Positions 29,143-38,069 are shown, numbered from the stretch's first letter. The stretch: 38,718 bases of DNA from an uncultured Sphingomonadales bacterium (GCA_903858875.1 CAIOKP010000213.1:1-38718); one strand, 5' to 3'. Notes: generated by a model not told the origin, from the letters alone. A program made the numbers and translations.

Positions 29143-30350
29143 TGGCCGCCTCCCTGCGGGGTTTCGGCCAACGCGGCGGGCTTTTTGCGGATTTCGGGCA
29201 GCGGCAGATAGCTGGTCATGCCGCCATTGGGTGCAATCACCTTGTCATTGCCCGACAGCACGCGTTCCATCGTCGAATAATACATGCGGCGGCGCGTGAC
29301 CTCCGGGGCCAGCTTGTACTGGGCATAGACCTTGTCAAAGGCGGCGGCATCGCCTTCGGCGCGCGCGGTGACCTGTTCGGCAAAGGCGCGGGCGTTCGAC
29401 AGGTCGCGGTTATAGTCCTGTTGTGCGGCCTGCACCTTTTGGAAGGCCTGATTGACCTTGGCTGGCGGATCGGCTTTCTTGATGTCGACGCCCTGAACCA
29501 ACACGCCCGAATGATAGGCGTCCAACACCGCTTGCATCCGTTGGCGGACATGGGCCTCGATTTCGGCGCGGCGTTGGCCGAACATTACATCGTTCAACCG
29601 TACTTCGGCGACGCTGGCGCGCATGGCGGCCTCGGCCACTTCGCGGATCGTGCCCTTGGGGTCCTTCATCTGATAGGAAAATTGCTTCAGATCCTTGATG
29701 TTCCAGCGCACGATATACGACAGGTTCACCAGGCTCTGATCGCTGGTCAGCATCAGCTGTTCCGCCTCGCCCTCGGGCACGCTGTCGCGCCGGATCGAGG
29801 TGACATCCTCAATCCGCACATTCTGCACCGGCCAAGGCAGCGTGACATTCATCCCCGGCCCAATGGTCGAGCTATATTTGCCAAAGGTGGTAACGAGGCC
29901 TTCCTCGTTGGACGACAGCTGATGCGCGGTGCTGAACAGCAGCCAGAGCGCCGCGCCACTCGCCAGCAGCAGCGGCAGCACGCTGTGGCCACCGGGCAGG
30001 GTGGGCAGGCGGAACAGGCCGGGGGGCAGGCCACCCGAGGGGCGACCGGGCCCGCCACCACCAGTGCCGCCGCCGCCATTGCCACCGCCGCCGTCTTTGC
30101 GCGGGCGAAAGATGTCCTCGATGCTGGCAGAGCGGCGCGGACCGGGCGGCGTGTGGCCCGGCGTCGACCAAGGGTTGCGCGGGCCGGTGCCGGGGGCTGT
30201 GTCCTCCCCCTTGGGCGGGGCGGTTTCCCCCTTCGGCGCGTCGCCACCCGGCGTGTCTTCGCCTTCCGACTGGGCTAGTGGCGGGGCGTCCTGCCCCTGT
30301 GCCCATGGGTTGCGATCTGTGGCCAAGGCCATTTGCGGGCCCGGCGACAT
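29139..30350 (-). CDS. hflK: FtsH protease activity modulator HflK
   Basis: A 403-aa protein with a Pro/Gly-rich cytoplasmic N-terminus including 'DGGGGNGGGGTGGGGPGRPS', one membrane segment ('VLPLLLASGAALWLLFSTAH'), the SPFH domain ('GLVTTFGKYSSTIGPGMN', 'TLPWPVQNVRIEDVTSIR') and the coiled-coil 'VNQAFQKVQAAQQDYNRDLS'. It is the HflC partner. ATG 30350 is chosen for GGGGAG eight bases upstream; the track ORF starts about 36 residues too early. Divergent from mrp across 195 bases in which I see no other gene. Confidence 0.95.
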   Translation of the reverse strand: MSPGPQMALATDRNPWAQGQDAPPLAQSEGEDTPGGDAPKGETAPPKGEDTAPGTGPRNPWSTPGHTPPGPRRSASIEDIFRPRKDGGGGNGGGGTGGGGPGRPSGGLPPGLFRLPTLPGGHSVLPLLLASGAALWLLFSTAHQLSSNEEGLVTTFGKYSSTIGPGMNVTLPWPVQNVRIEDVTSIRRDSVPEGEAEQLMLTSDQSLVNLSYIVRWNIKDLKQFSYQMKDPKGTIREVAEAAMRASVAEVRLNDVMFGQRRAEIEAHVRQRMQAVLDAYHSGVLVQGVDIKKADPPAKVNQAFQKVQAAQQDYNRDLSNARAFAEQVTARAEGDAAAFDKVYAQYKLAPEVTRRRMYYSTMERVLSGNDKVIAPNGGMTSYLPLPEIRKKPAALAETPQGGGQ

Positions 30351-30545
30351 TGCACACTCCCCTCGCGACATCCGATCGGCTTTTTCATTCATACAGCCAA
30401 CTATAGGACCGCTGCGGCGAATTAACAGGGGCAGGGCCCTTACAGCCGCATTTTTCATTGCCCATATTTCGCCTCGAAACCAACCGTGCTTCCCTGCTAG
30501 GGGGTATGCAACATAGTGTGATCATCGATTGGGAGTGGCGGAAAC

Positions 30546-31562
30546 ATGGGCAGCATCGATAGCGACGGGCTGAAGGCGCTGTTGCCGCAGGACGTGGGCG
30601 TGCGGGTGCAATCCTTGCGGTTGGTCGCCGGGCCGGGCGGCGGCGTGGTGACCGCGGTGCTGGATGGCAGCGGGCTGAACGCCGCCGCGCGCGATGCGCT
30701 GGAGGCAGAGGTCAAGGCCGTGTTCGCACGCGCGCCGGACATTGCCGAAGTGCGCGTCGGCATCGTTGCCGACCGCGCGGCAGAGGCGCAGGCCGCACCA
30801 GTGGTTGCCAAGGGGCCGCTGATCCTCGCGGTTGGGTCGGGCAAGGGCGGGGTTGGCAAATCGACGCTGTCGGCCAATCTGGCGGTGGCGCTGGCGCGGC
30901 TGGGGATCAAGGTCGGGCTGGTGGATGCCGATATCTATGGCCCGTCGCAACCGCGCCTGTTCGCCAACGAAGGCGTCAAGCCCGAGGCCAAGGACAGCAA
31001 GATGTTCCCCGTGCCCAGCAAATATGGCGTCGGCGTATTGTCGATGGGGCATTTGATCGAGCCGGGCCGGGCGATTGCGTGGCGTGGGCCGATGGCCTCG
31101 GGCGCGCTGGGGCAATTGGTCGATGCGTGGTGGGGCGATACCGAGGTATTGGTGATCGACTTGCCGCCCGGCACTGGCGATGTGCAATTGACGATGATCC
31201 AAAAGCACAAGCCCGCCGGCGCGGTAATCGTCTCGACGCCGCAGGATCTGGCGCTGATGGATGCCAACCGGGCGATGAACCTGTTTGACGGGGCCGGCGT
31301 GCCGGTGATCGGACTGGTCGAAAATATGGCGGGCTATGTTTGCCCGCATTGCGGCAACGTGTCCGACCCGTTCGGCAGCGGCGGGGTGGAACAGGCGGCG
31401 CAGGATCTTTGCCTGCCCTTCCTTGGCCGGGTGCCGCTCGATCTGGCGATCCGCGTCGGGTCGGATGCGGGCGAACCGCCGGCGGCGGGCGAAGGGCCAC
31501 AGGCCGAGGCGTTCATACGCATCGCGCGCCGCGTCGCGACTTGGCTGGAGGGGCAACGCTAG
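30546..31562 (+). CDS. mrp: Mrp/ApbC family iron-sulfur cluster carrier ATPase
   Basis: A 338-aa P-loop protein. The N-terminal DUF59/MIP18-like part is followed by the deviant Walker A 'GSGKGGVGKSTLSANLAVAL' (about residue 97), 'VDADIYGPSQPR', 'VLVIDLPPGTGDVQLT' and the cluster-binding 'CPHCGN' (about 273). It carries Fe-S clusters to apo-proteins in the cytoplasm. GGGAG lies upstream of the ATG. The next gene, a molybdopterin-dehydrogenase subunit, starts one base after its stop, so they are co-transcribed; Mrp could supply clusters to the missing Fe-S partner of that enzyme. Confidence 0.95.
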   Translation: MGSIDSDGLKALLPQDVGVRVQSLRLVAGPGGGVVTAVLDGSGLNAAARDALEAEVKAVFARAPDIAEVRVGIVADRAAEAQAAPVVAKGPLILAVGSGKGGVGKSTLSANLAVALARLGIKVGLVDADIYGPSQPRLFANEGVKPEAKDSKMFPVPSKYGVGVLSMGHLIEPGRAIAWRGPMASGALGQLVDAWWGDTEVLVIDLPPGTGDVQLTMIQKHKPAGAVIVSTPQDLALMDANRAMNLFDGAGVPVIGLVENMAGYVCPHCGNVSDPFGSGGVEQAAQDLCLPFLGRVPLDLAIRVGSDAGEPPAAGEGPQAEAFIRIARRVATWLEGQR

Positions 31563-31563
31563 G

Positions 31564-33846
31564 ATGGCGCTGACCCGGCGGCAGGTGGTGGCGGGGGCGG
31601 CGGTCGGTGGCGGCCTGCTGGTGGCGCTGGCCGTCGTGCCGCGCCATTTCCCCCTGCCGACCGAGCCAGGGCCGGGCGAGGTGACGTTTGACGCCTGGCT
31701 GCGCATCGGGCGCGACGGGACGATCACGCTGTCGGTGCCGCAATTGGAAATGGGGCAGGGCGTGTTGACCGTGCTGGCCCAGATCGCGGCGGTCGAACTG
31801 GGGGCCGATTGGCGGCAGATCGCGGTCGAAATGGCCCCCGTCAGCGAAATTTGGGCCAATATTCCGCTGGCGGCGCGCTGGGTGCCGCTTTGGGCGCCAT
31901 TGGGGGCGCCATTGGGAGCGCCATGGCTGGCGAGGGCTTTGGGCGATTGGCCGATCCACCGTTGGGCGCAGGACCATCGGTTTATGGACACCGCCGATGG
32001 CATGTCGGTGCCGGCCTATGAAGGCGCGGTGCGGGCCGCGGCGGCCGGCGCGCGGGCGATGTTGGCGATGGCGGCGGCGCGGCGCTGGGGCGTGGCTTGG
32101 GAACAGTGCGAGGTGGCTGGCGGGCGCGTGCTTCACACCGGGCGCAGCCTGCCGTTTGGCCCGCTGGCAGAGGCGGCGGCGCGGCTGACCCCGCCCAATC
32201 CGCCGGTGTTGCGCCCGTTGCCCGCCGCCGAGAGCCCCGCAGCCTTTCCGGCAGGTGCCCAACCGGCGTTCCCGCGCCTCGACTTGCCCGCCAAGGTCGA
32301 TGGCACTTGGCCGTTTGCCGCCGATATCCGCCTGCCCGGCATGGTCTTTGCCGCGATCCGCCATGCGCCGCATGGGGCAGAGGCCAGCCTTGCCACGCAT
32401 GACGCGGCGCGGGCCAAGGGCATCGCCGGGTTTGAACGCCTGGTGGTCGGCCCGCACTGGCTGGCGGCGGTGGCGAGCCATTGGTGGGCGGCAGAGCGCG
32501 CCTTGTCCGCCATCGCGCCGCATTTCGCGGTGCATCGCCCGGTCGACAGCGGGCGGATCGATGCCGCGCTGGATACGGCAGTCAAGCGTGGCGATGCCCA
32601 CCGTGTCGCGGGCGCTGGCGATGCCGCGGGCGTGCTGGGGGATCATCCGCAGTTTTCGGCGCGCTATGACATGGCCCCCGCGCTGCACGCGACGCTGGAA
32701 ACGGCCAGCGCCACCGCCCGGTTGCGCGACGGGCGGGTCGAGATCTGGATCGCGACGCAATCGCCGGAACATACACGGATGGCCGTGGCCGAGGCGCTGG
32801 GCGTGGCGCATCGTGATGTCCTCCTCTATCCGTTGGCGGCGGGGGGCAGTTTTGACGCGCGGCTCGATACGCGCCATGCTGCGCAGGTCGCCCTGATCGC
32901 GCAGGCGGTCGGCAAGCCGGTGCAATTGACATGGAGCCGGTGGCAGGAACATGTCGCCGGCCTGCCGCGGGCGCCGATGGCCGCGGTGGTGTCGGCGCGG
33001 GCCGATACGTCGGGCGGCATTGCGGCGTGGCGGCTGCGGGCGGCGATGCCCGCCACCACGCGCGAATTTGCCCGCCGCCACTTCGATGGCGCCAGCGCGC
33101 GCAAGGCCACGGCCGCACAGGATCTGGCCGATCCGATGGCCTTGGATGGCGCCGTGCCGCCCTATGGCATCGCCCATGTCGCGATTGACCATGTGCCGGT
33201 GGCGATCACCCTGCCAACCGGGCGGATGCGCGGGCAGGGCCACGCGATGGCGGCGTTCATCACCGAATGTTTCGTCGATGAGATCGCCACCGCGTTGCAC
33301 CGCGAGCCGCTATCGTTCCGCATGGCGATGCTGGAGGCGGACCCGCGCCTTGCGCAATGTTTACAGCGGGTGTCGGCCCTGGCCGGGTGGAATGGCGGGC
33401 AGGATGGCAGCGGGGCTGGGCTGGCGTGTCACCGGATGGGCGGGGTTGCGGCGGGCGGCTGTATCGCCGCGATCGCCACCGCGCGCCGGTCGGAACAGGG
33501 GGTGCGGGTGGACCGCATCACCGCTGTCGCCGACATTGGCCGCATCATCAACGCCGACATTGCGCGCCAACAGATCGAGGGCGGGCTGATCTATGGCATT
33601 GGCCTGGCGATCGGGGCCAGTACCGGTTTTGTCCAAGGCCTTCCCACCAATGGCCGGTTGGGGCAATTGAACCTGCCGGTGCTGGGCGATTGTCCCGAAG
33701 TCGAGGTTGAATTGATCGCCAGCAGCGCCGATCCGTTCGACCCCGGCGAATTGGGCGTGGCGGTGGCCGCGCCCGCGATTGCCAATGCGCTGTTTTCTGC
33801 CACTGGGTTGCGGTTTCGCCGCTTGCCACTGTCCTCCGACGAATGA
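31564..33846 (+). CDS. xanthine dehydrogenase-family molybdopterin subunit (IorB-like), Tat signal
   Basis: A 760-aa protein with an N-terminal Tat motif 'MALTRRQVVAGAAVGGGLLV' and the IorB-type molybdopterin domains: 'VPQLEMGQGVLTVLAQIAAV', 'LDLPAKVDGTWPFAADIRLP', 'GRMRGQGHAMAAFITECFVD' and 'DPGELGVAVAAPAIANALF' with the presumed active-site Glu. It should be exported folded and act on aldehydes or N-heterocycles with a [2Fe-2S] small subunit. No small-subunit gene is present here. ATG 31564 starts one base after the mrp stop. A 12-bp tandem repeat encodes 'APLGAPLGAPW'. Overlaps or abuts hemH. Confidence 0.88.
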   Translation: MALTRRQVVAGAAVGGGLLVALAVVPRHFPLPTEPGPGEVTFDAWLRIGRDGTITLSVPQLEMGQGVLTVLAQIAAVELGADWRQIAVEMAPVSEIWANIPLAARWVPLWAPLGAPLGAPWLARALGDWPIHRWAQDHRFMDTADGMSVPAYEGAVRAAAAGARAMLAMAAARRWGVAWEQCEVAGGRVLHTGRSLPFGPLAEAAARLTPPNPPVLRPLPAAESPAAFPAGAQPAFPRLDLPAKVDGTWPFAADIRLPGMVFAAIRHAPHGAEASLATHDAARAKGIAGFERLVVGPHWLAAVASHWWAAERALSAIAPHFAVHRPVDSGRIDAALDTAVKRGDAHRVAGAGDAAGVLGDHPQFSARYDMAPALHATLETASATARLRDGRVEIWIATQSPEHTRMAVAEALGVAHRDVLLYPLAAGGSFDARLDTRHAAQVALIAQAVGKPVQLTWSRWQEHVAGLPRAPMAAVVSARADTSGGIAAWRLRAAMPATTREFARRHFDGASARKATAAQDLADPMALDGAVPPYGIAHVAIDHVPVAITLPTGRMRGQGHAMAAFITECFVDEIATALHREPLSFRMAMLEADPRLAQCLQRVSALAGWNGGQDGSGAGLACHRMGGVAAGGCIAAIATARRSEQGVRVDRITAVADIGRIINADIARQQIEGGLIYGIGLAIGASTGFVQGLPTNGRLGQLNLPVLGDCPEVEVELIASSADPFDPGELGVAVAAPAIANALFSATGLRFRRLPLSSDE
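31888..31923 (+). repeat. three tandem 12-bp repeats inside the molybdopterin subunit gene
   Basis: CTTTGGGCGCCA, TTGGGGGCGCCA and TTGGGAGCGCCA follow one another in frame and encode 'LWAPLGAPLGAP'. Copy number could vary between strains without breaking the frame. Confidence 0.7.
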
Positions 33847-33857
33847 AGGGTTCCCCA

Positions 33858-34880
33858 ATGACCGAGGCCACGCGCCCCACCAGCCACCCCGCCGTAAAGA
33901 TCGGCCGCGTCGGCGTGTTGCTGGTCAACCTTGGCACGCCCCAGGCCGCGACGCCCGAGGCGGTCCGCACCTATCTGGCGGAGTTTCTGTGGGACCGGCG
34001 GGTGGTGGAAATCCCGCGCGCGGTGTGGTGGCTGATCCTGCACGGGATTATCCTGCGCACCCGGCCCCGGAAATCCGCCCATGCCTATGCGCAGGTGTGG
34101 ACGCCCGACGGATCGCCGCTGGCCGCCTTTACCAAGGCGCAATCAGGCGCGTTGCAAGCGCGGCTGGGCGATGTGGCGATCGTCGATTGGGGGATGCGTT
34201 ATGGCCAGCCTGCCGTTGGCGATGTGCTGGCCCGGATGCAGGCCGCCGGGTGCGACCGCATCCTGATCGCGCCGTTATACCCGCAATATTGTGGCGCCAC
34301 GACCGCCAGCGTGATGGACGCGGTCAGCGCGGCGCTGGGTAATATGCGCTGGCAGCCGGCGATCCGCACCTTGCCGCCCTATTACGACGATGCCGGGCAT
34401 ATTGCGGCCTTGCGCGCCGATACCGCGCGGCAACTGATGGCGCTGCCGTTTGTGCCAGAGGTGTTGCTGCTATCGTTCCATGGGATGCCCGACCGCACGC
34501 TGCATCTGGGCGACCCCTATCACTGCCATTGTCGCAAGACGGCGCGCCTGTTGACCGAGGCCTTGGCCGGCGAATACCCGGCGTTGAAGATCGAGGTCGC
34601 GTTCCAATCGCGGTTTGGCCGCGCCAAATGGCTCGAACCGTCGACCGAAACCGTGCTGGCCGAACAGGCGGCCAAGGGCGTCACCCGCCTTGCCGTCGCG
34701 GCGCCGGGGTTTTCCAGCGATTGCGTCGAAACGCTGGAAGAGCTGGCGATTCGCGGGCGTGAGGTGTTCGAGGCGGCGGGCGGCAAAGATTATGCCGTGC
34801 TCGAATGCCTCAATGCGGGCGACACGGGGATGGCGATGATCGAGGCGCTGGTCCGGCGTGAATTGGGGGGGTGGATTTAA
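33858..34880 (+). CDS. hemH: ferrochelatase
   Basis: A 340-aa ferrochelatase with 'GVLLVNLGTPQAATPEAVRT' at the N-terminus, 'LIAPLYPQYCGATTASVMDA', the metal-binding His in 'SFHGMPDRTLHLGDPYHCHC', and the conserved acidic helix 'GFSSDCVETLEELAIRGREV'. It inserts iron into protoporphyrin IX, the last step of haem synthesis, at the inner membrane. ATG 33858 has AAGGG eight bases ahead; ATG 33843 overlaps the preceding stop (ATGA) and is possible. Haem is needed for the cytochrome domains elsewhere in this window, but the gene belongs to the core set. Confidence 0.96.
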   Translation: MTEATRPTSHPAVKIGRVGVLLVNLGTPQAATPEAVRTYLAEFLWDRRVVEIPRAVWWLILHGIILRTRPRKSAHAYAQVWTPDGSPLAAFTKAQSGALQARLGDVAIVDWGMRYGQPAVGDVLARMQAAGCDRILIAPLYPQYCGATTASVMDAVSAALGNMRWQPAIRTLPPYYDDAGHIAALRADTARQLMALPFVPEVLLLSFHGMPDRTLHLGDPYHCHCRKTARLLTEALAGEYPALKIEVAFQSRFGRAKWLEPSTETVLAEQAAKGVTRLAVAAPGFSSDCVETLEELAIRGREVFEAAGGKDYAVLECLNAGDTGMAMIEALVRRELGGWI

Positions 34881-34919
34881 CGGGGCTGGGCGATGGCCTT
34901 CGGGTCCCAGGTCTTCCCC

Positions 34920-35099
34920 TCAAAAATCCCAGGCAATCCCCTTGCGGGTAAAATCGCCATACCGCGTTGGCGACAGGCCTTCGGGGTCCGGTTCGTCGCG
35001 CGCAGGCGCAGGCGCGGGCATGGGCTCGTTCGTCCAATGCGCCGGCTTGGTAAAGTTGGCGGGGCGGGTGGTCATGCGCGGGATGGGGCGGTCGGTCAT
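34920..35099 (-). CDS. DUF1674 mini-protein (SDHAF4-like)
   Basis: A 59-aa protein ending in 'DPEGLSPTRYGDFTRKGIAWDF', which matches the C-terminal signature 'PTRYGDWxxKGxxxDF' of DUF1674, the bacterial counterpart of succinate dehydrogenase assembly factor 4. The factor helps flavinylation/assembly of SdhA. The track shows only a 135-aa ORF whose first 76 residues run antisense to rsmB; the ATG at 35099, with GAGG close before it, gives the normal size. It is divergent from rsmB, as I recall for other sphingomonads. The N-terminal half is Pro/Thr/Ala-rich and probably disordered. Confidence 0.85.
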   Translation of the reverse strand: MTDRPIPRMTTRPANFTKPAHWTNEPMPAPAPARDEPDPEGLSPTRYGDFTRKGIAWDF

Positions 35100-35214
35100 G
35101 CGCCTCAAATGCGCCCGGTGGCATTGGAATGCAATATCGACAAATATCGCTGTCGCATCGCCGATACGAAAAACCGGTTCCCACTTTTTCGCGCGATGCT
35201 TTAAGGGCCAAACC

Positions 35215-36477
35215 ATGACCGATCGCACCCCCACCGAAGAAATCCCCGGATTGCCCGCCCGCCGCGCTGCCTTGCGCATGATGGATGCCGTGTTGCGCCG
35301 GGGCGAGACATTGGACAACGCCGCCAATGGCGCGTGTCAGGGCGTAAGGGCGCCGGCTGACCGGGCGCTGGCCCGCGCGCTGGCGGGGGAGGCATTTCGG
35401 TGGTTGGTCGACCTTGATGCGTTGATTGATGCGGCGACTCGCCTGCCCTTGGCCGAGGATGCCAAGGCGCGGGCGGTGTTGCGGCTGATGCTGGCCGGAT
35501 GGCTGCGGCTGGATACGCCGCCGCATGCGGTGATCGCGACCGGGCTGGAATTGCTGTCGGGTGGGCCGCGACGGTTGGCGCATGGGGTGTTTTCCTCGCT
35601 CGCCAAACAGGGTGTGACGTTGCCCGATACGCCGACCTTGCCGGATGCGGTGATCGCGCGCTGGTCTGTGGCATGGGGGGGCGAGCGGGCTGGCCCGATT
35701 GCCGCGGGGCTGGCCGTGCCGCCGCCGCTCGACCTGTCGGTCAAGCCCGATGGCATGGCGCCCGAAGGCGTGTCGCTGGCCCCCGGCCATGTCCGGTTGG
35801 CGCGCGGCGATGCGGTCGAGGGATTGGCCGGTTTTGCCGACGGCGCGTGGTGGGTGCAGGATCTGGCCGCCGCGATCCCGGCGCGCTTGCTGGGCGTGGG
35901 TGAGGGCCGCAATGTCCTGGACGTTTGCGCCGCGCCGGGCGGCAAGACGATGCAACTGGCCGCCGCTGGCTGGGCCGTCACCGCGCTGGATAGCAGCGCC
36001 AAGCGACTGTCACGGGTTGAGGAAAACCTCACCCGCACCGGCCTTGCCGCGCAGATCGTGGTGGGTGACGCGCTCACCTGGGCGCCTGAGGCATTGTTCG
36101 ACGCGATCCTGCTCGACGCGCCCTGCACTGCGACCGGCACCTGCCGCCGCCATCCCGATGTGCTGCACCGCATTGGTCCGCGTCATATTGCCGAAATGGC
36201 CGAATTGCAGGCCGCGCTGCTGACCCGCGCCGCCGCTTGGCTGAAGCCTGGCGGGCGGTTGGTCTATGCGGTGTGCTCGTTGGAGCCCGCAGAGGGCGAG
36301 GCGCAGGCCGCTTGGGCCGGTGCGGCGCTCGGCCTGACCCCCGATCCGATCCGTGCCGACGAACTGCCCAAGGGGCTGTTGCCGACGCCAGAGGGCTGGT
36401 TGCGGACCGATCCGGGGATGTTGATTGATGTTGGCGGGTTGGACGGATTCTTTGTGGCGCGGTGGGTGAAAGGGTAG
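35215..36477 (+). CDS. rsmB: 16S rRNA (cytosine-C5)-methyltransferase RsmB
   Basis: A 420-aa protein: an N-terminal NusB-like RNA-binding domain ('AALRMMDAVLRRGETLDNAA', 'AVLRLMLAGWLRLD') and a C-terminal SAM-dependent domain with 'VLDVCAAPGGKTMQLAAAGW', the catalytic-motif cysteine in 'LLDAPCTATGTCRRHPD' and the nucleophile-region cysteine in 'LVYAVCSLEPAEGE'. It methylates C967 of 16S rRNA. The ATG at 35215 follows AAGGG; the track start at 34858 overlaps hemH. The stop codon is part of the palindromic repeat region at 36482. Confidence 0.95.
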   Translation: MTDRTPTEEIPGLPARRAALRMMDAVLRRGETLDNAANGACQGVRAPADRALARALAGEAFRWLVDLDALIDAATRLPLAEDAKARAVLRLMLAGWLRLDTPPHAVIATGLELLSGGPRRLAHGVFSSLAKQGVTLPDTPTLPDAVIARWSVAWGGERAGPIAAGLAVPPPLDLSVKPDGMAPEGVSLAPGHVRLARGDAVEGLAGFADGAWWVQDLAAAIPARLLGVGEGRNVLDVCAAPGGKTMQLAAAGWAVTALDSSAKRLSRVEENLTRTGLAAQIVVGDALTWAPEALFDAILLDAPCTATGTCRRHPDVLHRIGPRHIAEMAELQAALLTRAAAWLKPGGRLVYAVCSLEPAEGEAQAAWAGAALGLTPDPIRADELPKGLLPTPEGWLRTDPGMLIDVGGLDGFFVARWVKG

Positions 36478-36481
36478 GGTG

Positions 36482-36511
36482 AAGGCGCGAGGGGGATACG
36501 CCTCGCGCCTT
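36482..36511. repeat. palindromic 3'-end repeat after rsmB
   Basis: AAGGCGCGAGG (36482-36492) pairs with CCTCGCGCCTT (36501-36511). It directly follows AAAGGGTAGGG, which includes the rsmB stop codon. Fourth member of the repeat family, between the convergent rsmB and msrA genes, and a possible terminator. Confidence 0.7.
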
Positions 36512-36556
36512 ACGGTTCGCGCCGTGTTTGGCCTTTGAGGCTCACCGCGCTTAAAT

Positions 36557-37099
36557 CTACCCCTTCACCTTCCCCCCAAACCCCTTGTGCAATTTGGCCA
36601 GCTTTGGCGGGATCACCGCGAGGCAATAGGGATTGCGCTGGCCTTCGCCGTCCCAATAGTCCTGATGATAGTCCTCGGCGGGGAACCATTCGGCGGGGCC
36701 TTCGACGCTGGTGACGATCGGCGCGCTGCGTTCGGCCTGCGCGCGGGCGATGGCGGCGGCGGCTTCGGCGCGCTGGGCGTCGTCGAGGGGGAAGATCGCG
36801 CTGCGGTATTGGGTGCCGATATCGTTGCCCTGGCGGTTCAATTGCGTCGGGTCATGCGTCGCCATGAAGATGTCGAGCAGGTCGCCATAGCTGAGTGCGC
36901 TGGGGTCGTAGGTGATGCGGATGGCTTCGGCATGACCGGTGTCGCCGGCGCAGACCTGTTTGTAGGTCGGATGGGGCACGGTGCCGCCGATATAGCCGCT
37001 TTCGACCTCTGTGACGCCGACGCATTGGCGGAACACCGCCTCTGTGCACCAAAAGCAGCCACCAGCGATGATGGCCTGTGCGCTGGGTGTATCGGCCAT
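36557..37099 (-). CDS. msrA: peptide-methionine (S)-S-oxide reductase
   Basis: A 180-aa MsrA with the catalytic motif 'AGGCFWCTEAVFRQ' near residue 14, 'GYIGGTVPHPTYKQVCAGDT' and 'HAEAIRITYDP', 'HDPTQLNRQGNDIGTQYRSA' and 'EDYHQDYW'. It reduces methionine-S-sulfoxide using thioredoxin. The ATG at 37099 is preferred to 37114 because GGAGAAAG lies about 8 bases upstream and inside the longer ORF. Divergent from aguB. Confidence 0.96.
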   Translation of the reverse strand: MADTPSAQAIIAGGCFWCTEAVFRQCVGVTEVESGYIGGTVPHPTYKQVCAGDTGHAEAIRITYDPSALSYGDLLDIFMATHDPTQLNRQGNDIGTQYRSAIFPLDDAQRAEAAAAIARAQAERSAPIVTSVEGPAEWFPAEDYHQDYWDGEGQRNPYCLAVIPPKLAKLHKGFGGKVKG

Positions 37100-37196
37100 A
37101 TCGTCTTTCTCCAAAACTGTGATGGCGCCCTAGATAGGGCGTGGGGCGGCAACCGCAATGGTGGACTTTGGGGCGCTGTCGCCATAGTAAACGCGG

Positions 37197-38069
37197 ATGA
37201 CTGACGCTTTGCCTGCCCGCCGCACCCTGACTGTCGCCGCTTTGCAATTGCCGCTGGGCGATGCGGACGAGGCGACCAATATTGCCGCCGTCGTGGCCTT
37301 GGTCGAGGCCGCCGCCGCCCAAGGCGCACAGGTGATACTGCCGCCGGAATTGTTTTCCGGCCCCTATTTCTGCACCGTCGAGGACGAGGCGCTGTTCGCG
37401 CTGGCCCGCCCGACGGCGGAACATCCCAGCGTTATCGCGATGCAGGCCCTGGCGGCCCGGTTGAAGGTCGCCATCCCCACCAGCTTTTTTGAGCGCGACG
37501 GGCACCATTATTACAACACGCTGGCGATGATCGGGCCGGACGGCGCGATCATGGGCACCTATCGCAAGAGCCACATTCCCGATGGGCCGGGCTATGAGGA
37601 AAAATATTATTTCCGCCCCGGCAATACCGGCTTCAAGGTGTGGGATGTGTTCGGCGCGCGGATCGGCGTCGGCGTGTGTTGGGACCAGTGGTATCCCGAA
37701 TGCGCGCGGGCGATGGCCTTGCTGGGCGCCGAGGTGCTGTTCTATCCCACCGCCATCGGGTCGGAGCCCTATGATAATGATCTGGATACCAGCCGGATGT
37801 GGCGCCGGGCGATGATCGGCCATGCGGTATCCAATTGTATGCCGGTGATCGCCGCCAACCGCATCGGCACCGAGGGCGCCCAAACCTTCTACGGCCACAG
37901 CTTCATTTCCGACGAGTGGGGCGACCTGACGGGCGATTTTGGCGCGGGCGAAACGGGGGTGCTGGTGACGGTGCTCGACCTTGATCGCGCCGCGACGCAC
38001 CGCGCCGGCATGGGCTTTTTCCGCGATCGCCGGCCCAATCTGTATGGCCGCCTTGCCGAGGATATCTGA
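37197..38069 (+). CDS. aguB: N-carbamoylputrescine amidase
   Basis: A 290-aa nitrilase-superfamily (CN-hydrolase) enzyme with the Glu-Lys-Cys triad: Glu in 'LPPELFSGPYFC', Lys in 'YRKSHIPDGPGYEEKYYF' and Cys in 'GVGVCWDQWYPE', and the family-specific 'IGSEP' and 'SFISDEWGDLTGDFG'. It hydrolyses N-carbamoylputrescine to putrescine in the agmatine route of polyamine synthesis, in the cytoplasm. The first ATG at 37197 gives normal length. folK follows and probably overlaps its end. Confidence 0.94.
   Translation: MTDALPARRTLTVAALQLPLGDADEATNIAAVVALVEAAAAQGAQVILPPELFSGPYFCTVEDEALFALARPTAEHPSVIAMQALAARLKVAIPTSFFERDGHHYYNTLAMIGPDGAIMGTYRKSHIPDGPGYEEKYYFRPGNTGFKVWDVFGARIGVGVCWDQWYPECARAMALLGAEVLFYPTAIGSEPYDNDLDTSRMWRRAMIGHAVSNCMPVIAANRIGTEGAQTFYGHSFISDEWGDLTGDFGAGETGVLVTVLDLDRAATHRAGMGFFRDRRPNLYGRLAEDI

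Noticed and set aside
31513-33300. 595-aa minus-strand ORF opposite the molybdopterin subunit
   Set aside because: Arg/His-rich shadow frame; no start context and no domain.
35100-35214. Inverted repeat CGACAAATATCGCTGTCG in the divergent DUF1674/rsmB region as an operator
   Set aside because: Imperfect and single-copy in the window; it may be part of normal promoters.
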